The notes: generated from the letters alone by a model not told the origin. 64,000 nt of DNA from Streptococcus parasanguinis (GCF_018499505.1 NZ_JAHDAC010000003.1:216704-280703), one strand, 5' to 3'; counted from the stretch's first letter, positions 40,058 to 48,071 are shown. Made by a program: numbers and translations.

Positions 40058-40351
40058 ATGGCAAACACGAAAGCAGTGAATTTTCGCGCAGATGCGATGT
40101 TTTACCAGAAAACAAAAGAAGTACTTGCAGATGAAAAAATTTCTGTGTCAGATGTCCTGAATGCAGCACTTCGAAAAATTGCCAACGGGACTGTGGATCC
40201 AAGAGAATTTGTTTCGAGTGATTTGCAGAACACGCAGTATCAAGTGGCCTTTGAGGATTTGAAGAAGGAGATTTTAGTGGGGCACCAGGAAATTGCTCAA
40301 GGAAAAGTCACTTCTGTAGCCGATGTGAGAAAGGAATTTGGTCTTGACTAA
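40058..40351 (+). CDS. RelB/DinJ-type antitoxin
   Basis: This 97-aa protein has an N-terminal ribbon-helix-helix (NFRADAMFYQKTKEVLADE...SVSDVLNAALRKIA, residues 7-50), followed by a toxin-binding C-terminal part. Such antitoxins bind their own promoter and neutralise a RelE-fold toxin. AAGGAGAGG precedes the ATG at 40058. The 3' end overlaps the toxin start by 8 bases. The paired repeats at 40021-40043 are the expected binding site. Confidence 0.85.
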   Translation: MANTKAVNFRADAMFYQKTKEVLADEKISVSDVLNAALRKIANGTVDPREFVSSDLQNTQYQVAFEDLKKEILVGHQEIAQGKVTSVADVRKEFGLD

Positions 40352-40682
40352 GTTGAAACGCTATCAGGTCTTTCTTGCAGATCGAGCTAAGCAGGACTTG
40401 CGAGAGATTCACGACTATATTCTTGTGAATTTTTATAGCCAGCAAGCTGCAGATGGCAAAGTCGATTTGCTATTAAGCGCTCTTGAGACCCTAGAACTGT
40501 TTCCAGAAGCATGTCCTCTGGTATCAAGCCGGGGGTATGGTGATATGACAAATGATGGAAAACCCTATCGTTATATGCCAATAGAGAACTATCTCGCATT
40601 TTATTATATGGAGAAGCATACAGTGTATGTTGCTCGTATCCTAAGTGCAAAGCAGGATTGGGTCAAGATTTTTTATAAGTAG
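40344..40682 (+). CDS. RelE/ParE-family toxin, TTG start
   Basis: This 112-aa protein has the RelE/ParE fold signature: RYQVFLADRAKQDLREIHDYI at the N-terminus (in two parts), a Pro-rich turn (FPEACPLV), RYMPIENYLAFYYME and a C-terminal VYVARILSAKQDW. Relatives cut mRNA on the ribosome or poison gyrase. TTG at 40344 is preferred because AAAGGA (40330-40335) is at the right distance; TTG at 40338 and 40353 are alternatives. A weak start could keep toxin below antitoxin. Confidence 0.83.
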   Translation: MTKLKRYQVFLADRAKQDLREIHDYILVNFYSQQAADGKVDLLLSALETLELFPEACPLVSSRGYGDMTNDGKPYRYMPIENYLAFYYMEKHTVYVARILSAKQDWVKIFYK

Positions 40683-40736
40683 GATGAGGAACTTTGTGTT
40701 GCACTTCATTTTACAACGTGGCTCTTATAAAAAAAT

Positions 40737-40778
40737 AAGACTGAAACCAAGGTGAAAACTATATGGTTCAGTCTTTTA
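40737..40778 (+). terminator. Terminator after the toxin gene
   Basis: AAGACTGAAACCA pairs with TGGTTCAGTCTT (one bulge) around 14 bases, with TTTT after it. Confidence 0.8.
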
Positions 40779-40888
40779 TCCTATTTATGTAGTATAATGA
40801 AGGGAGTAGGGGTTCTCCTTTTTAATAGATTTTTTCCAAGCTGATATTAGTCATTAAAATCTAGATTAGAGATAAGAAAGTTAAGTGA

Positions 40889-41140
40889 ATTCGAGAGATT
40901 GTTTCTTATTTTATTTTAGAGAATTATCTTATCAGGGAATCATTTCCCTACACTTGGATGACAGGGCTTTTTTTAGGTGTGGGATCTCTCTATCTGTCTA
41001 TACTTTGGGTGATCCTTTATTTTAGTGCTTTTGTCATCGAATAGGCCCAAAGGAATATCTGGCTATGGATTGTTATCGGTATAGTTGTTATGGCATCTAT
41101 AGTAGCAACTCCAATAAGGAGATACTACTTTGATTTATAA
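40889..41140 (+). pseudogene. Remnant of a two-helix membrane protein gene with in-frame TAG
   Basis: One frame from 40889 to TAA at 41138-41140 is coherent: IREIVSYFILENYLIRESFP, a hydrophobic helix TGLFLGVGSLYLSILWVILY, then TAG at 41042-41044, and further WLWIVIGIVVMASIVA and RRYYFDL. No start codon lies behind the upstream TGA. The parent family is not recognised; DUF3278-like or Abi-associated small membrane proteins of this region are possible. Confidence 0.5.
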
Positions 41141-41196
41141 GTCATTTTTAATTTTAAGTTAGTTTCTGATGGCAATTATGTAGAAAGAGGAAAAGC

Positions 41197-41583
41197 ATGA
41201 AGCAATCACTTGAATTTTTAAAAGATAGAATCACTGATAAGATGCCTTTAGAGGATATGGTAGAAATCTTTGAAGATTTGTGTAGCGTTCCTATTGAGGA
41301 TGAGATGATTTTATTTGAGACAGGGGCATATTCAGCTATATCTAATAAACCCTTATTTCAACTATCGTTAGTAAGGCAAGCTCCAAATGAAGATGAAGAG
41401 TTTTATCAAGTTCACCTTGATATTTTCTATGAAGCTAGTCAAGATAATCAAATCTTCAGTGAAGCGACCTGGGACGAAGATATCGAGGAAAATATTTTTG
41501 ATTATATTAGAGCCTCAGATGTATTTGCTTATGCTAAAAAGCAAGAATACCTAGCAGTCAATATTTATCTGGATGAAACTTAA
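41197..41583 (+). CDS. Acidic hypothetical protein
   Basis: This 128-aa, strongly acidic, soluble protein has no signal or membrane segment and no Cys-rich or catalytic motif. It is alpha/beta in appearance, with a central strand-rich segment (FQLSLVRQAP...FYQVHLDIFYEA). Size, acidity and setting resemble immunity-type proteins, but no toxin is adjacent; I do not recognise the family. An AGAGGAAAAG site lies before the ATG. The alpha/beta hydrolase follows after 36 bases. Confidence 0.6.
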   Translation: MKQSLEFLKDRITDKMPLEDMVEIFEDLCSVPIEDEMILFETGAYSAISNKPLFQLSLVRQAPNEDEEFYQVHLDIFYEASQDNQIFSEATWDEDIEENIFDYIRASDVFAYAKKQEYLAVNIYLDET

Positions 41584-41619
41584 GAAGAGTAGTAAAGGAA
41601 GGAAATCTGGTGGGAAAAA

Positions 41620-42375
41620 ATGAACATTCTTGATCTTAATTCTAATCAGAAGGAGACGATATTATTAATCCATCCAATGTTATCTTCTGCACAAGGGATG
41701 AAATCGCTGATTGCAGATCAGATGGGGCAAGAGTTTAGATATATTATTCCGGATTTATCTGCACATGGGCAATCAGCTTCGACCATTTACGAATCGGCTC
41801 TTAAGGAAAGCAAAATGATTTATGAATATTTAAAGGATCATCATATTAAAGACTTGCGTTTAGCGTTCGGTGCTTCCTTGGGTGGAGTCGTTTTACTAAA
41901 ATTATTGAAATATAAGGATATCGGGTTTGGTAAGGTTGTTTTTGAGGGGGTAAGTTTATGGACAAAATCAGCTTTGCTTGATGTATTTACTAGGTACCTA
42001 TTGTTAAAAAAACATAGAAAAGCTATACGCAACAGAGATCTAGCTGTTCATAAGATGGTTTCACTTTATGGAGAAAAAGGAGTGATGATGGCAGATTCTT
42101 TCATTGCTATGGATGAAGAAAGCATCAAACATATTTCCCATGATTGTGCATTTGTGGATTTGCCCAACCTTACGCCAGAGGAACAAAAAAGTTGTGTATT
42201 CTTTTATGGTTCAAAAGAATTCGACTTGATAGTTGCTAAAAAAGTTCTCCCCCAAAAGTATCCTCAAGCCAAATTTCATATTTGGCAAGGATATGGTCAC
42301 TGTCGCAAGATCACTGAAAATCCTAGAGCCTACTCTAAGATTCTGCGAAATGAAATATTAAGTTCGAACTGTTGA
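41620..42375 (+). CDS. Alpha/beta hydrolase, paralogue of 35538-36323
   Basis: This 251-aa protein has ILLIHPMLSSAQGM (oxyanion region), GASLGGVV (nucleophile Ser near residue 88) and GYGHCRKI with the likely His. The region between residues 110 and 160 is Lys-rich. It resembles the hydrolase at 35538 in length and motif spacing, which suggests an old duplication within the accessory block. Substrate unknown. Confidence 0.78.
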   Translation: MNILDLNSNQKETILLIHPMLSSAQGMKSLIADQMGQEFRYIIPDLSAHGQSASTIYESALKESKMIYEYLKDHHIKDLRLAFGASLGGVVLLKLLKYKDIGFGKVVFEGVSLWTKSALLDVFTRYLLLKKHRKAIRNRDLAVHKMVSLYGEKGVMMADSFIAMDEESIKHISHDCAFVDLPNLTPEEQKSCVFFYGSKEFDLIVAKKVLPQKYPQAKFHIWQGYGHCRKITENPRAYSKILRNEILSSNC

Positions 42376-42538
42376 TTGGGTAAGCTTATTACTGAAATAG
42401 TAATAGAGTGAAATAGCGATAGATTAAATAATGACTAAACTAAGGAATTTGCAAGTGATTTCATTTTAAAATTTAATTGTTGGACTTTTTCTCAGAATAG
42501 ACTCAAAATTTTGTACGGTTAATGGAGGATTTTTCCAA

Positions 42539-43324
42539 TCACAATCCCTCCACAGTTTTATTTCGTATATGAATTGCAATCGGTGTGATGAGTAGATATA
42601 GCAAGGTCAAAACAATAAAAAACCCGATATCAGCATCCAAAAATACATAAACGATATTAAAGCCAAAATGCATGAAAATAGAATAAATCAGGTTATTATA
42701 TTTTTCCAAAATAATATTCATACAAATAGTAATAGATGTAATCACAACTATATTAGCAATAATATAAGGAACGGCCCGCCAGTCCGTAAATTTTGAATCT
42801 ACAACCCACAGAAGTGTATGCCAGAAACACCAGACTAGGCCTTGGTAAATAGAGGATTTTAAAAAATGATATTTTTTATTAAATTCTTCTCTCATATAAC
42901 CACGCCACCCTAATTCTTCACCAGTCGGACCTGATGTAAATGATAAGAAAATACTTAGTGGCAATGATACGGTTCCTAGATTGATGTAGGAGAGCATTGT
43001 TTTTTGGGTCATAAGTGAGTAGAGGAAGAGTGATAAAATACTGAGCCCAAATGTAAGACTAAATGAAGATAGAAGTGGGAGTAACGACACTTTAGCAGAG
43101 AAACACCGCTTAAGGAAAGTTGTTCTTTTTTCATCAGTCCTGAAATACTTCCATCCAAATAAAAGAAGGTATGATGGAGACCATGCGACGATATTTCGTA
43201 CAATCCACATGATAACAGGTGGAACCTTAAATATTAAACTTGCAGGAGCTGCTACAAAAATAATGAGTGCCCAAACAAGTACATAAGAACTGATGATGTA
43301 TCTTTTTAAATAATTTACATTCAT
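42539..43324 (-). CDS. CPBP (Abi) family intramembrane metalloprotease, member 2
   Basis: This 261-aa protein has seven or eight hydrophobic helices. GEELGWRGYMREEF carries the Glu pair (near residue 138), WCFWHTLLW the first His and HFGFNIVY the second. It lies 4 bases downstream of an XRE regulator with a DUF4097-like sensor domain; regulator plus CPBP protease is a recurrent streptococcal pair. Function unproven; immunity to antimicrobial peptides is the usual proposal. Confidence 0.85.
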   Translation of the reverse strand: MNVNYLKRYIISSYVLVWALIIFVAAPASLIFKVPPVIMWIVRNIVAWSPSYLLLFGWKYFRTDEKRTTFLKRCFSAKVSLLPLLSSFSLTFGLSILSLFLYSLMTQKTMLSYINLGTVSLPLSIFLSFTSGPTGEELGWRGYMREEFNKKYHFLKSSIYQGLVWCFWHTLLWVVDSKFTDWRAVPYIIANIVVITSITICMNIILEKYNNLIYSIFMHFGFNIVYVFLDADIGFFIVLTLLYLLITPIAIHIRNKTVEGL

Positions 43325-43328
43325 TTAG

Positions 43329-44216
43329 TTACCCTCTTTCTTCAGCTGTATAGATAACTAGTTCACTCTTAATACCATTCAATTCAATTATATTATCTGC
43401 ATCGGGTGAATCGAATGGTTCAGTTTTTTGCCCATTTTTTTCATAATAAATATTTGTTCCAATCCCTTTGGTAACAGCAGTAAATAGGCTGTTTTCAGGA
43501 ATACGAATTCTGGATGTTGCTGAAATCTGGTTAATGTCAACTTCACCGTTTAATGAATGACATAATACTTCCATATCAAGATTACAGTTTATTTTTACTT
43601 TACCTGAAATATCTTCTAGGGTAATACGAGATGTTTTAAGGTCAAGTTCGATATTGTCACATTCTAGGGAGTGAATTTCTACAGACTCTGCACGAACCGC
43701 GCATTCAATGTGACTAATATAGCGAGTTGGGATTTGCACAAAGATACTGACCGTTTCTTTAGCCGTTGCCTCTGTTACACCATTGTAACGTTTTACATCT
43801 AGGTCAATTCTTTTTCTACTATCATCAATTTTTACTTTAAAATCATTTTGAAGTGTAGAAAGAAGATTGGATACCAGACGAACTCGAATCTTTTCTCCCT
43901 TGTATCCGGACAATACAAACTTTTCTGCGCCTCCAAATTTCATATCATAGCTCTTGATCTTATCGATATCATACTCTGTGATACTCTCAAAAAGATATTC
44001 GCTTGTCTTAAGACTAGTTCTTTCATTACAGATTAGCTCATCGATAGAGATGTTAAATAGGTTTGAGATGGAAATCATATTTTCGATATCCGGAATACCA
44101 GCACCAGTTTCCCACTTTGTTACAGCCTGTCTTGATACACCGATTTTTTCAGCTAAAAGTTCTTGTGACATCCCTACTTGTTTACGTATGGATTTTAATT
44201 TTTCAGCAAATGTCAT
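43329..44216 (-). CDS. XRE-family regulator with DUF4097-like C-terminal domain
   Basis: At 295 aa, residues 5-60 are a Cro/CI-type helix-turn-helix (KQVGMSQELLAEKIGVSRQA). Residues 75-295 form a beta-rich domain with repeating VEIHSLECDNIELDLKTSRI-type strands, as in the DUF4097/putative adhesin beta-helix family. No membrane helix separates them, so the sensor domain appears cytosolic, which is unusual for this beta-helix type. It is directly upstream of the CPBP gene on the same strand and probably controls it. Confidence 0.78.
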   Translation of the reverse strand: MTFAEKLKSIRKQVGMSQELLAEKIGVSRQAVTKWETGAGIPDIENMISISNLFNISIDELICNERTSLKTSEYLFESITEYDIDKIKSYDMKFGGAEKFVLSGYKGEKIRVRLVSNLLSTLQNDFKVKIDDSRKRIDLDVKRYNGVTEATAKETVSIFVQIPTRYISHIECAVRAESVEIHSLECDNIELDLKTSRITLEDISGKVKINCNLDMEVLCHSLNGEVDINQISATSRIRIPENSLFTAVTKGIGTNIYYEKNGQKTEPFDSPDADNIIELNGIKSELVIYTAEERG

Positions 44217-44299
44217 GTTGTATGACCTCCTCTATATTCTATGATGTAATTTGTCATAAAGTAGCAATATGACTGATTTTAGTATAGAATAAACGATGA

Positions 44300-44440
44300 T
44301 TACAGCACAAGCAAGTAGAGGTTGCATTCTCATTATTTTTGCTACTTTGCGTGGCATTTATCGTTTTAGCGTTGATTTTTAGCATTATTTTAGTTATTTT
44401 ACCATACATTCAAATAATAGAATTAAAAATAATATTTTGA
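44300..44440 (+). pseudogene. Hydrophobic coding remnant next to an inverted repeat
   Basis: The frame from 44300 to TGA at 44438-44440 encodes a hydrophobic helix (AFSLFLLLCVAFIVLALIFS) followed by ILVILPYIQIIELKIIF. No start codon is present, and the perfect inverted repeat begins 5 bases after the stop. It may be the broken end of a membrane gene or chance AT-rich DNA. Confidence 0.3.
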
Positions 44441-44444
44441 AATC

Positions 44445-44500
44445 TGAACTGCACCCCAAAAGTTAGACAGAAAAAAATCTAACTTTTGGGGTGCAGTTCA
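44445..44500. repeat. Perfect 23-bp inverted repeat, IS-end-like
   Basis: TGAACTGCACCCCAAAAGTT plus AGA (44445-44467) and its exact complement (44478-44500) are separated by CAGAAAAAAA. The arm resembles the terminal repeats of IS3-family (IS150-group) elements of streptococci. No transposase lies between. It could be two fused IS ends or a minimal MITE. The GC-containing stem stands out from its AT-rich surroundings. Confidence 0.75.
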
Positions 44501-44564
44501 TAGCTGCAGAAGTCTATCGTTATTTTATTTTTTAAAAATTGAGAAAATATTTTTAAAAAATGAT

Positions 44565-44625
44565 GTCAAATATAGTTGACATTCAACAACTAATATTGTA
44601 AAACAAATGTATCAAATATATTTGA
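44565..44625 (+). promoter_or_regulatory. Two palindromic operator candidates before the XRE gene
   Basis: GTCAAATATAGTTGAC (44565-44580) and TCAAATATATTTGA (44612-44625) share a TCAAATAT core and are dyad-symmetric. Their place just upstream of the XRE gene suggests autoregulation. Confidence 0.6.
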
Positions 44626-44650
44626 CACATTTGTGATTAGGAGGTGCCAG

Positions 44651-44851
44651 GTGAACCGGGTGAAAGAATACAGAGTCAATCTTGGTCTTTCTCAATTGGC
44701 TTTGGCAAAAAGTATTGGAGTTTCCAGGCAAACGATTAATATGATTGAGAATGGGAAGTATAACCCTTCTTTAGATCTCTGTATCAATCTGGCAAAAGAG
44801 CTTAGGACGGATTTGAATTCTTTATTTTGGAGGATCGATGATGATGAATAA
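44651..44851 (+). CDS. Small XRE/Cro-type regulator
   Basis: This 66-aa protein is almost only a helix-turn-helix: YRVNLGLSQLALAKSIGVSR, then QTINMIENGKYNPSL. It resembles YozG/PlcR-type small repressors that partner with a membrane protein. GTG at 44651 is chosen because AGGAGGT (44639-44645) precedes it; GTG at 44660 is an alternative. Its end overlaps the next gene, giving translational coupling. Two palindromes upstream are the likely operators. Confidence 0.85.
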   Translation: MNRVKEYRVNLGLSQLALAKSIGVSRQTINMIENGKYNPSLDLCINLAKELRTDLNSLFWRIDDDE

Positions 44852-45356
44852 AAACTGGCAATTGAAATGTGTTAAAGCCTTCTACGATATTACAGGTGAG
44901 CTTGACGAATACAAGGAAAAAGAATTGAGTACCTTTGGGAACAACATGTACATGCTCTTTATGTCGGGGATTATCCTTGGATTCCTGCTCAGTTTCATGT
45001 TCACTACAGATTGTGTCGGTGTGATCACGTTTTTAGTATTTTGCTACTCTCTGTACCAACAAGAGCAGGTGATTCATCGTTTGGAACTCGATATCTATGA
45101 GGTTTCAGAAGATGAAGTAGGAGAGGCGACGAAAAAAATGCTAAAAAGAACTTTCCTTCAAACTTTGATTGTGATGGGACTGGCTATTTTTGTTGCTATC
45201 GGTCTTTGGAGAACAGGATTGCTACAAGAAAATAAGATAAGCTTTGAAATGTATTTCACTTTTATTTTCCCTCTGGTCATTGGGCTGATTACCATTATCA
45301 GTTTCTTGAGTAGTTTCATTGCAAATAGAAGAAAAATCAAGGTGATTCGGGAGTAG
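44841..45356 (+). CDS. DUF3278-like membrane protein
   Basis: This 171-aa protein has four membrane helices (about residues 34-52, 56-74, 108-128 and 140-160) and charged ends. Size, topology and the coupled XRE gene fit the DUF3278 family. The role is unknown; regulator/DUF3278 pairs are common in streptococci. Three adjacent ATG codons (44838, 44841, 44844) are possible starts behind GGAGG at 44829. Confidence 0.7.
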   Translation: MMNKNWQLKCVKAFYDITGELDEYKEKELSTFGNNMYMLFMSGIILGFLLSFMFTTDCVGVITFLVFCYSLYQQEQVIHRLELDIYEVSEDEVGEATKKMLKRTFLQTLIVMGLAIFVAIGLWRTGLLQENKISFEMYFTFIFPLVIGLITIISFLSSFIANRRKIKVIRE

Positions 45357-45440
45357 ATCCATCAGAGATAAGACTGGATATTTATATTAAGATTAACTAA
45401 AAGTAAATGGAACCCATTATGATGAAAGAAATGAGTAAGT

Positions 45441-45881
45441 ATGAATAGAATAGTAGACGATCAGATAGTACTTATTCCCTATTATAGGAATGATGAGATC
45501 TCCCTTCTTTGGTATCAAGATAGTGAGGTTTGCAAACAAGTGGATAATACTGATCAGATTTACGATGTAACAAAACTTCATAAAATGTATGATTACCTAT
45601 CTTCACATGGTTCTTGCTATTATATCCAATATGAGGGAGTGTTAGTTGGAGATGTGACACTTCAAGATAATTCAGAGCTTTCTATAGTGATCAGCAAAGA
45701 GTATCAGAATTTACATATCGGAAGACGATGTGTTTCTGAAATGATACAGTTGGCCAAAGAGAAAGAAATGGTTAAGGTAACTGCTCAAATTTATCCTTTT
45801 AATACTCAAAGTCAAAGAATGTTTTTGGCTTTGGGATTTCAGAAAGTAGATGAAGAGTGGTATGAATATAAGTTGATTTAG
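45441..45881 (+). CDS. GNAT-family acetyltransferase
   Basis: This 146-aa protein shows a compact GNAT core: YIQYEGVLVGDVTL, SIVISKEYQNLHIGRRCVSE (acetyl-CoA loop, with NLHIGRR) and a C-terminal YPFNTQSQRMFLALGF. The target is unknown. It has a weak ribosome site and AT-rich codon use like the surrounding accessory genes. Confidence 0.78.
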   Translation: MNRIVDDQIVLIPYYRNDEISLLWYQDSEVCKQVDNTDQIYDVTKLHKMYDYLSSHGSCYYIQYEGVLVGDVTLQDNSELSIVISKEYQNLHIGRRCVSEMIQLAKEKEMVKVTAQIYPFNTQSQRMFLALGFQKVDEEWYEYKLI

Positions 45882-46027
45882 AATAGTTGTGTATCATTTT
45901 ATGTATTAAAATAATAGTCAATATTTTATACACTAAAGAATATTAAAGTAAAAATAAACTTATTAAAAAATCTAATTGACATAGGAGAAGAAATTGCCTA
46001 TCTTCTATGTTTGTAACCGCTTTTTTC

Positions 46028-46036
46028 TGCTATAAT
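46028..46036 (+). promoter_or_regulatory. Extended -10 promoter of the nuclease gene
   Basis: TGCTATAAT (46028-46036) lies 32 bases before the start codon, with no clear -35 box. A hairpin CATAG.AGAAGA/TCTTCTATG lies just upstream (45980-46009). Confidence 0.5.
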
Positions 46037-46067
46037 ATCACTAGATAGAAATGTGGGAGTTTCAATC

Positions 46068-47087
46068 ATGGTTACAAAACGATTTTTGAAAAATGTTATT
46101 GTTGCGATGGTCACGGTTTTTATGTCCTTGGTCATTGTTCAAGGGGCTCAAGCCCAGCAAACAGGTCTCGATTACCAGAGTCTGAATCTATTGCCTTTTA
46201 ATGGCAATAAGCAGCTCGTTCTAGGTGAGTTTGATCATTTAGGTCGGGCGACTTCCGCTCATATTCAGCTTCAGGACAAGGATGAGCCAAAGAAAAAAAG
46301 AGAACCACGGCTCAGCTATAATCCGGTTGGCTGGCACAATTATAAGATTGCTTATGGAAACAAAGGGAAGAAGGCCTGGCTGTTCCATAGAGGGCATCTG
46401 ATTGGCTATCAGTTTAGCGGTCTGACCGATGAAGGGAAAAATCTGGTTCCTCTAACTGCCTGGACCAATACGGGGAATTATAAAGGGACAGCGGATAGTA
46501 ATGTGGAGGGCATGCTCTACTACGAGAAACGACTCGATAGCTGGCTGGCCACCCACCCCAATTATTGGCTGGATTATAAGGTGACGCCTGTCTATACGGG
46601 GGATGAATTGATCCCTCGGCAGGTGACCTTGCAATATGTAGGAATTGATCGAGATGGCAACCTTCTGCCTATCCATCTAAGTAGCCCCAAAGAGTCAGTA
46701 GATGCTTATGGGATCACCACCGTTACCTTGGATAATTATTCCAAGAATGCGACAATTGATTATCTGAAGGGAACCGCCAAGCCATCTTTAGTGCCGACGG
46801 AACCAAGTAGTCAACCACAACCAGCCAGTCCTTCTGTAGAGACGCAACCAAGTCAAGCCCCTCAACTGAGTCAGTCAGCAGTGCCTGCACAGCCAATTCA
46901 ACGTGTCCAGCCTACAGAGCCAACTTGTCAACTAGCTCCAGTTGTTTATGTGGCCAGAAATGGAAGTGCTGATGTTTATTGGTACTCTAAGGATAGCATG
47001 CCACGAAATACCAACTTTGCGAAAGTAGTTGAAATGTCAGAAGAGCAAGCGCTCAGTCTTGGAAAACGGCATACAAGTAAGGAATGA
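46068..47087 (+). CDS. Secreted DNA/RNA non-specific endonuclease
   Basis: This 339-aa protein starts with a signal peptide (MVTKRFLKNVIVAMVTVFMS, cleavage after AQA). The nuclease domain contains HRGHLIGYQFSG (about residues 108-119), the DRGH-type motif with its first Asp replaced by His, and NLVPLTAWTNTGN plus YYEKRL, the metal-binding Asn and helix. A Pro/Gln/Ser linker (about 245-290) joins a C-terminal module VYWYSKDSMPRNTNF...LGKRH found in other lactic acid bacterial nucleases. It may help DNA scavenging or escape from neutrophil nets. Start 46068 has GGGAG upstream. Confidence 0.88.
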   Translation: MVTKRFLKNVIVAMVTVFMSLVIVQGAQAQQTGLDYQSLNLLPFNGNKQLVLGEFDHLGRATSAHIQLQDKDEPKKKREPRLSYNPVGWHNYKIAYGNKGKKAWLFHRGHLIGYQFSGLTDEGKNLVPLTAWTNTGNYKGTADSNVEGMLYYEKRLDSWLATHPNYWLDYKVTPVYTGDELIPRQVTLQYVGIDRDGNLLPIHLSSPKESVDAYGITTVTLDNYSKNATIDYLKGTAKPSLVPTEPSSQPQPASPSVETQPSQAPQLSQSAVPAQPIQRVQPTEPTCQLAPVVYVARNGSADVYWYSKDSMPRNTNFAKVVEMSEEQALSLGKRHTSKE

Positions 47088-47110
47088 GTATCAGTCATTT
47101 AGATGATGAG

Positions 47111-47135
47111 AAAGCCCAATCGCTGGGCTTTTTGT
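47111..47135 (+). terminator. Terminator of the nuclease gene (copy A of a duplicated terminator)
   Basis: AAAGCCCA and TGGGCTTTTT enclose ATCGC. The 26 bases 47112-47137 recur exactly at 48072-48097. Confidence 0.9.
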
Positions 47136-47206
47136 GTAGGGTAAGTTCTAAATAGGAGAACTAAAATGATTGAAAATATGCTATAATAATAGGACGGAGG
47201 TAGAAT

Positions 47207-47383
47207 ATGACCTTAGATGTAGATAAAGAAAAAATGATGATTATGGGTGTGATTTTTGACAACAAAAAGGTTTTTAAGAGCGTCTGGTTTGCTCTTAGCA
47301 CCAATATGATTGAAGGATGGCATCCCACGGTAGAAGACGTGGAGCGACTGAGAGAAGAGGCAGTTGCATTAGGAGTTGGATAA
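47207..47383 (+). CDS. VbhA-like antitoxin of a Fic toxin
   Basis: This 58-aa ORF (start 47207 behind CGGAGG) ends TAATG, overlapping the Fic start by one base. Residues 32-37 are TNMIEG, an exact match to the Fic inhibition motif (S/T)xxxE(G/N); in class I Fic systems such as VbhA/VbhT this helix places its Glu in the AMPylation site and blocks ATP. A PTVEDVERLREEAVALG tail matches the layout of this antitoxin family. An extended -10 box TGCTATAAT lies at 47179-47187. The neutralising role is inferred. Confidence 0.82.
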   Translation: MTLDVDKEKMMIMGVIFDNKKVFKSVWFALSTNMIEGWHPTVEDVERLREEAVALGVG

Positions 47384-47994
47384 TGGTCAGAAAAATATAT
47401 GATGGGTATGATTATATAGACCCTGATAATTTATACACCTATCCCTATTCATCTGTTCTCATAAATAAATTTAATGAGAAAAATGATAATAAAGCACGAG
47501 AATTAGAATATCGTTTAGTAGCAAGCCAAAGTTTAAAACTGTTTATTAATCCAATTGAAGTAAATACTGTTTCAGATATTTTAAAGATTCACAAGTTTCT
47601 TTTTGAAGGGATGTATACTTGGGCAGGTCAATACCGTCAAGTAAATATCTCTAAAAGTGGAAATGCTTTTATGCCAGTTCAGTCTTTTGATATGGCAGAA
47701 AAATATTTAAATACTTTGATTTCAAACTATCTACTTAACGCAAATAATAAAATTGAGATTTGTAAAAGTTTAGCTGGGATATTAGATAATCTAAATTATT
47801 TTCACCCATTTAGAGAAGGAAACGGTCGTACTCAACGAGAAGTTATCCGTTCTTTAGCTTTGATGAAAGGCTATGAATGTGAAATTTCAATTGGTTTAGA
47901 TGATGATATCTATCACTTATATATGGATGGAACAGTTTATGGAGATACTAGTAAACTCGAACAACTGTTCAATAAACTATTAACAGAAATATAG
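47383..47994 (+). CDS. Fic-domain protein, putative AMPylating toxin
   Basis: This 203-aa protein carries the full catalytic motif HPFREGNGRTQR (about residues 139-150; consensus HxFx(D/E)GNGRxxR), so AMP transfer from ATP to a target protein is expected. The N-terminal half (YPYSSVLINK...SDILKIHKFLFEGMYTWAG) matches Fic/VbhT cores with the flap YRQVNISKSGNAF. It has no own inhibitory motif, in line with a separate antitoxin. Start 47383 overlaps the antitoxin stop. VbhT and FicT target gyrase and topoisomerase IV; the target here is unknown. Base composition is AT-rich. Confidence 0.9.
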   Translation: MVRKIYDGYDYIDPDNLYTYPYSSVLINKFNEKNDNKARELEYRLVASQSLKLFINPIEVNTVSDILKIHKFLFEGMYTWAGQYRQVNISKSGNAFMPVQSFDMAEKYLNTLISNYLLNANNKIEICKSLAGILDNLNYFHPFREGNGRTQREVIRSLALMKGYECEISIGLDDDIYHLYMDGTVYGDTSKLEQLFNKLLTEI

Positions 47995-48071
47995 ATCTGT
48001 AGTATATTTTAGTAGGAAACAGTATAAAGTGATGCTTATAATGTAAAGTCATTGCTTCAACAAAGAGCTTT

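Noticed and set aside
44445..44500. Intrinsic terminator reading of the 23-bp inverted repeat
   Set aside because: No T tract follows the stem on either strand; the A/T run is in the loop.
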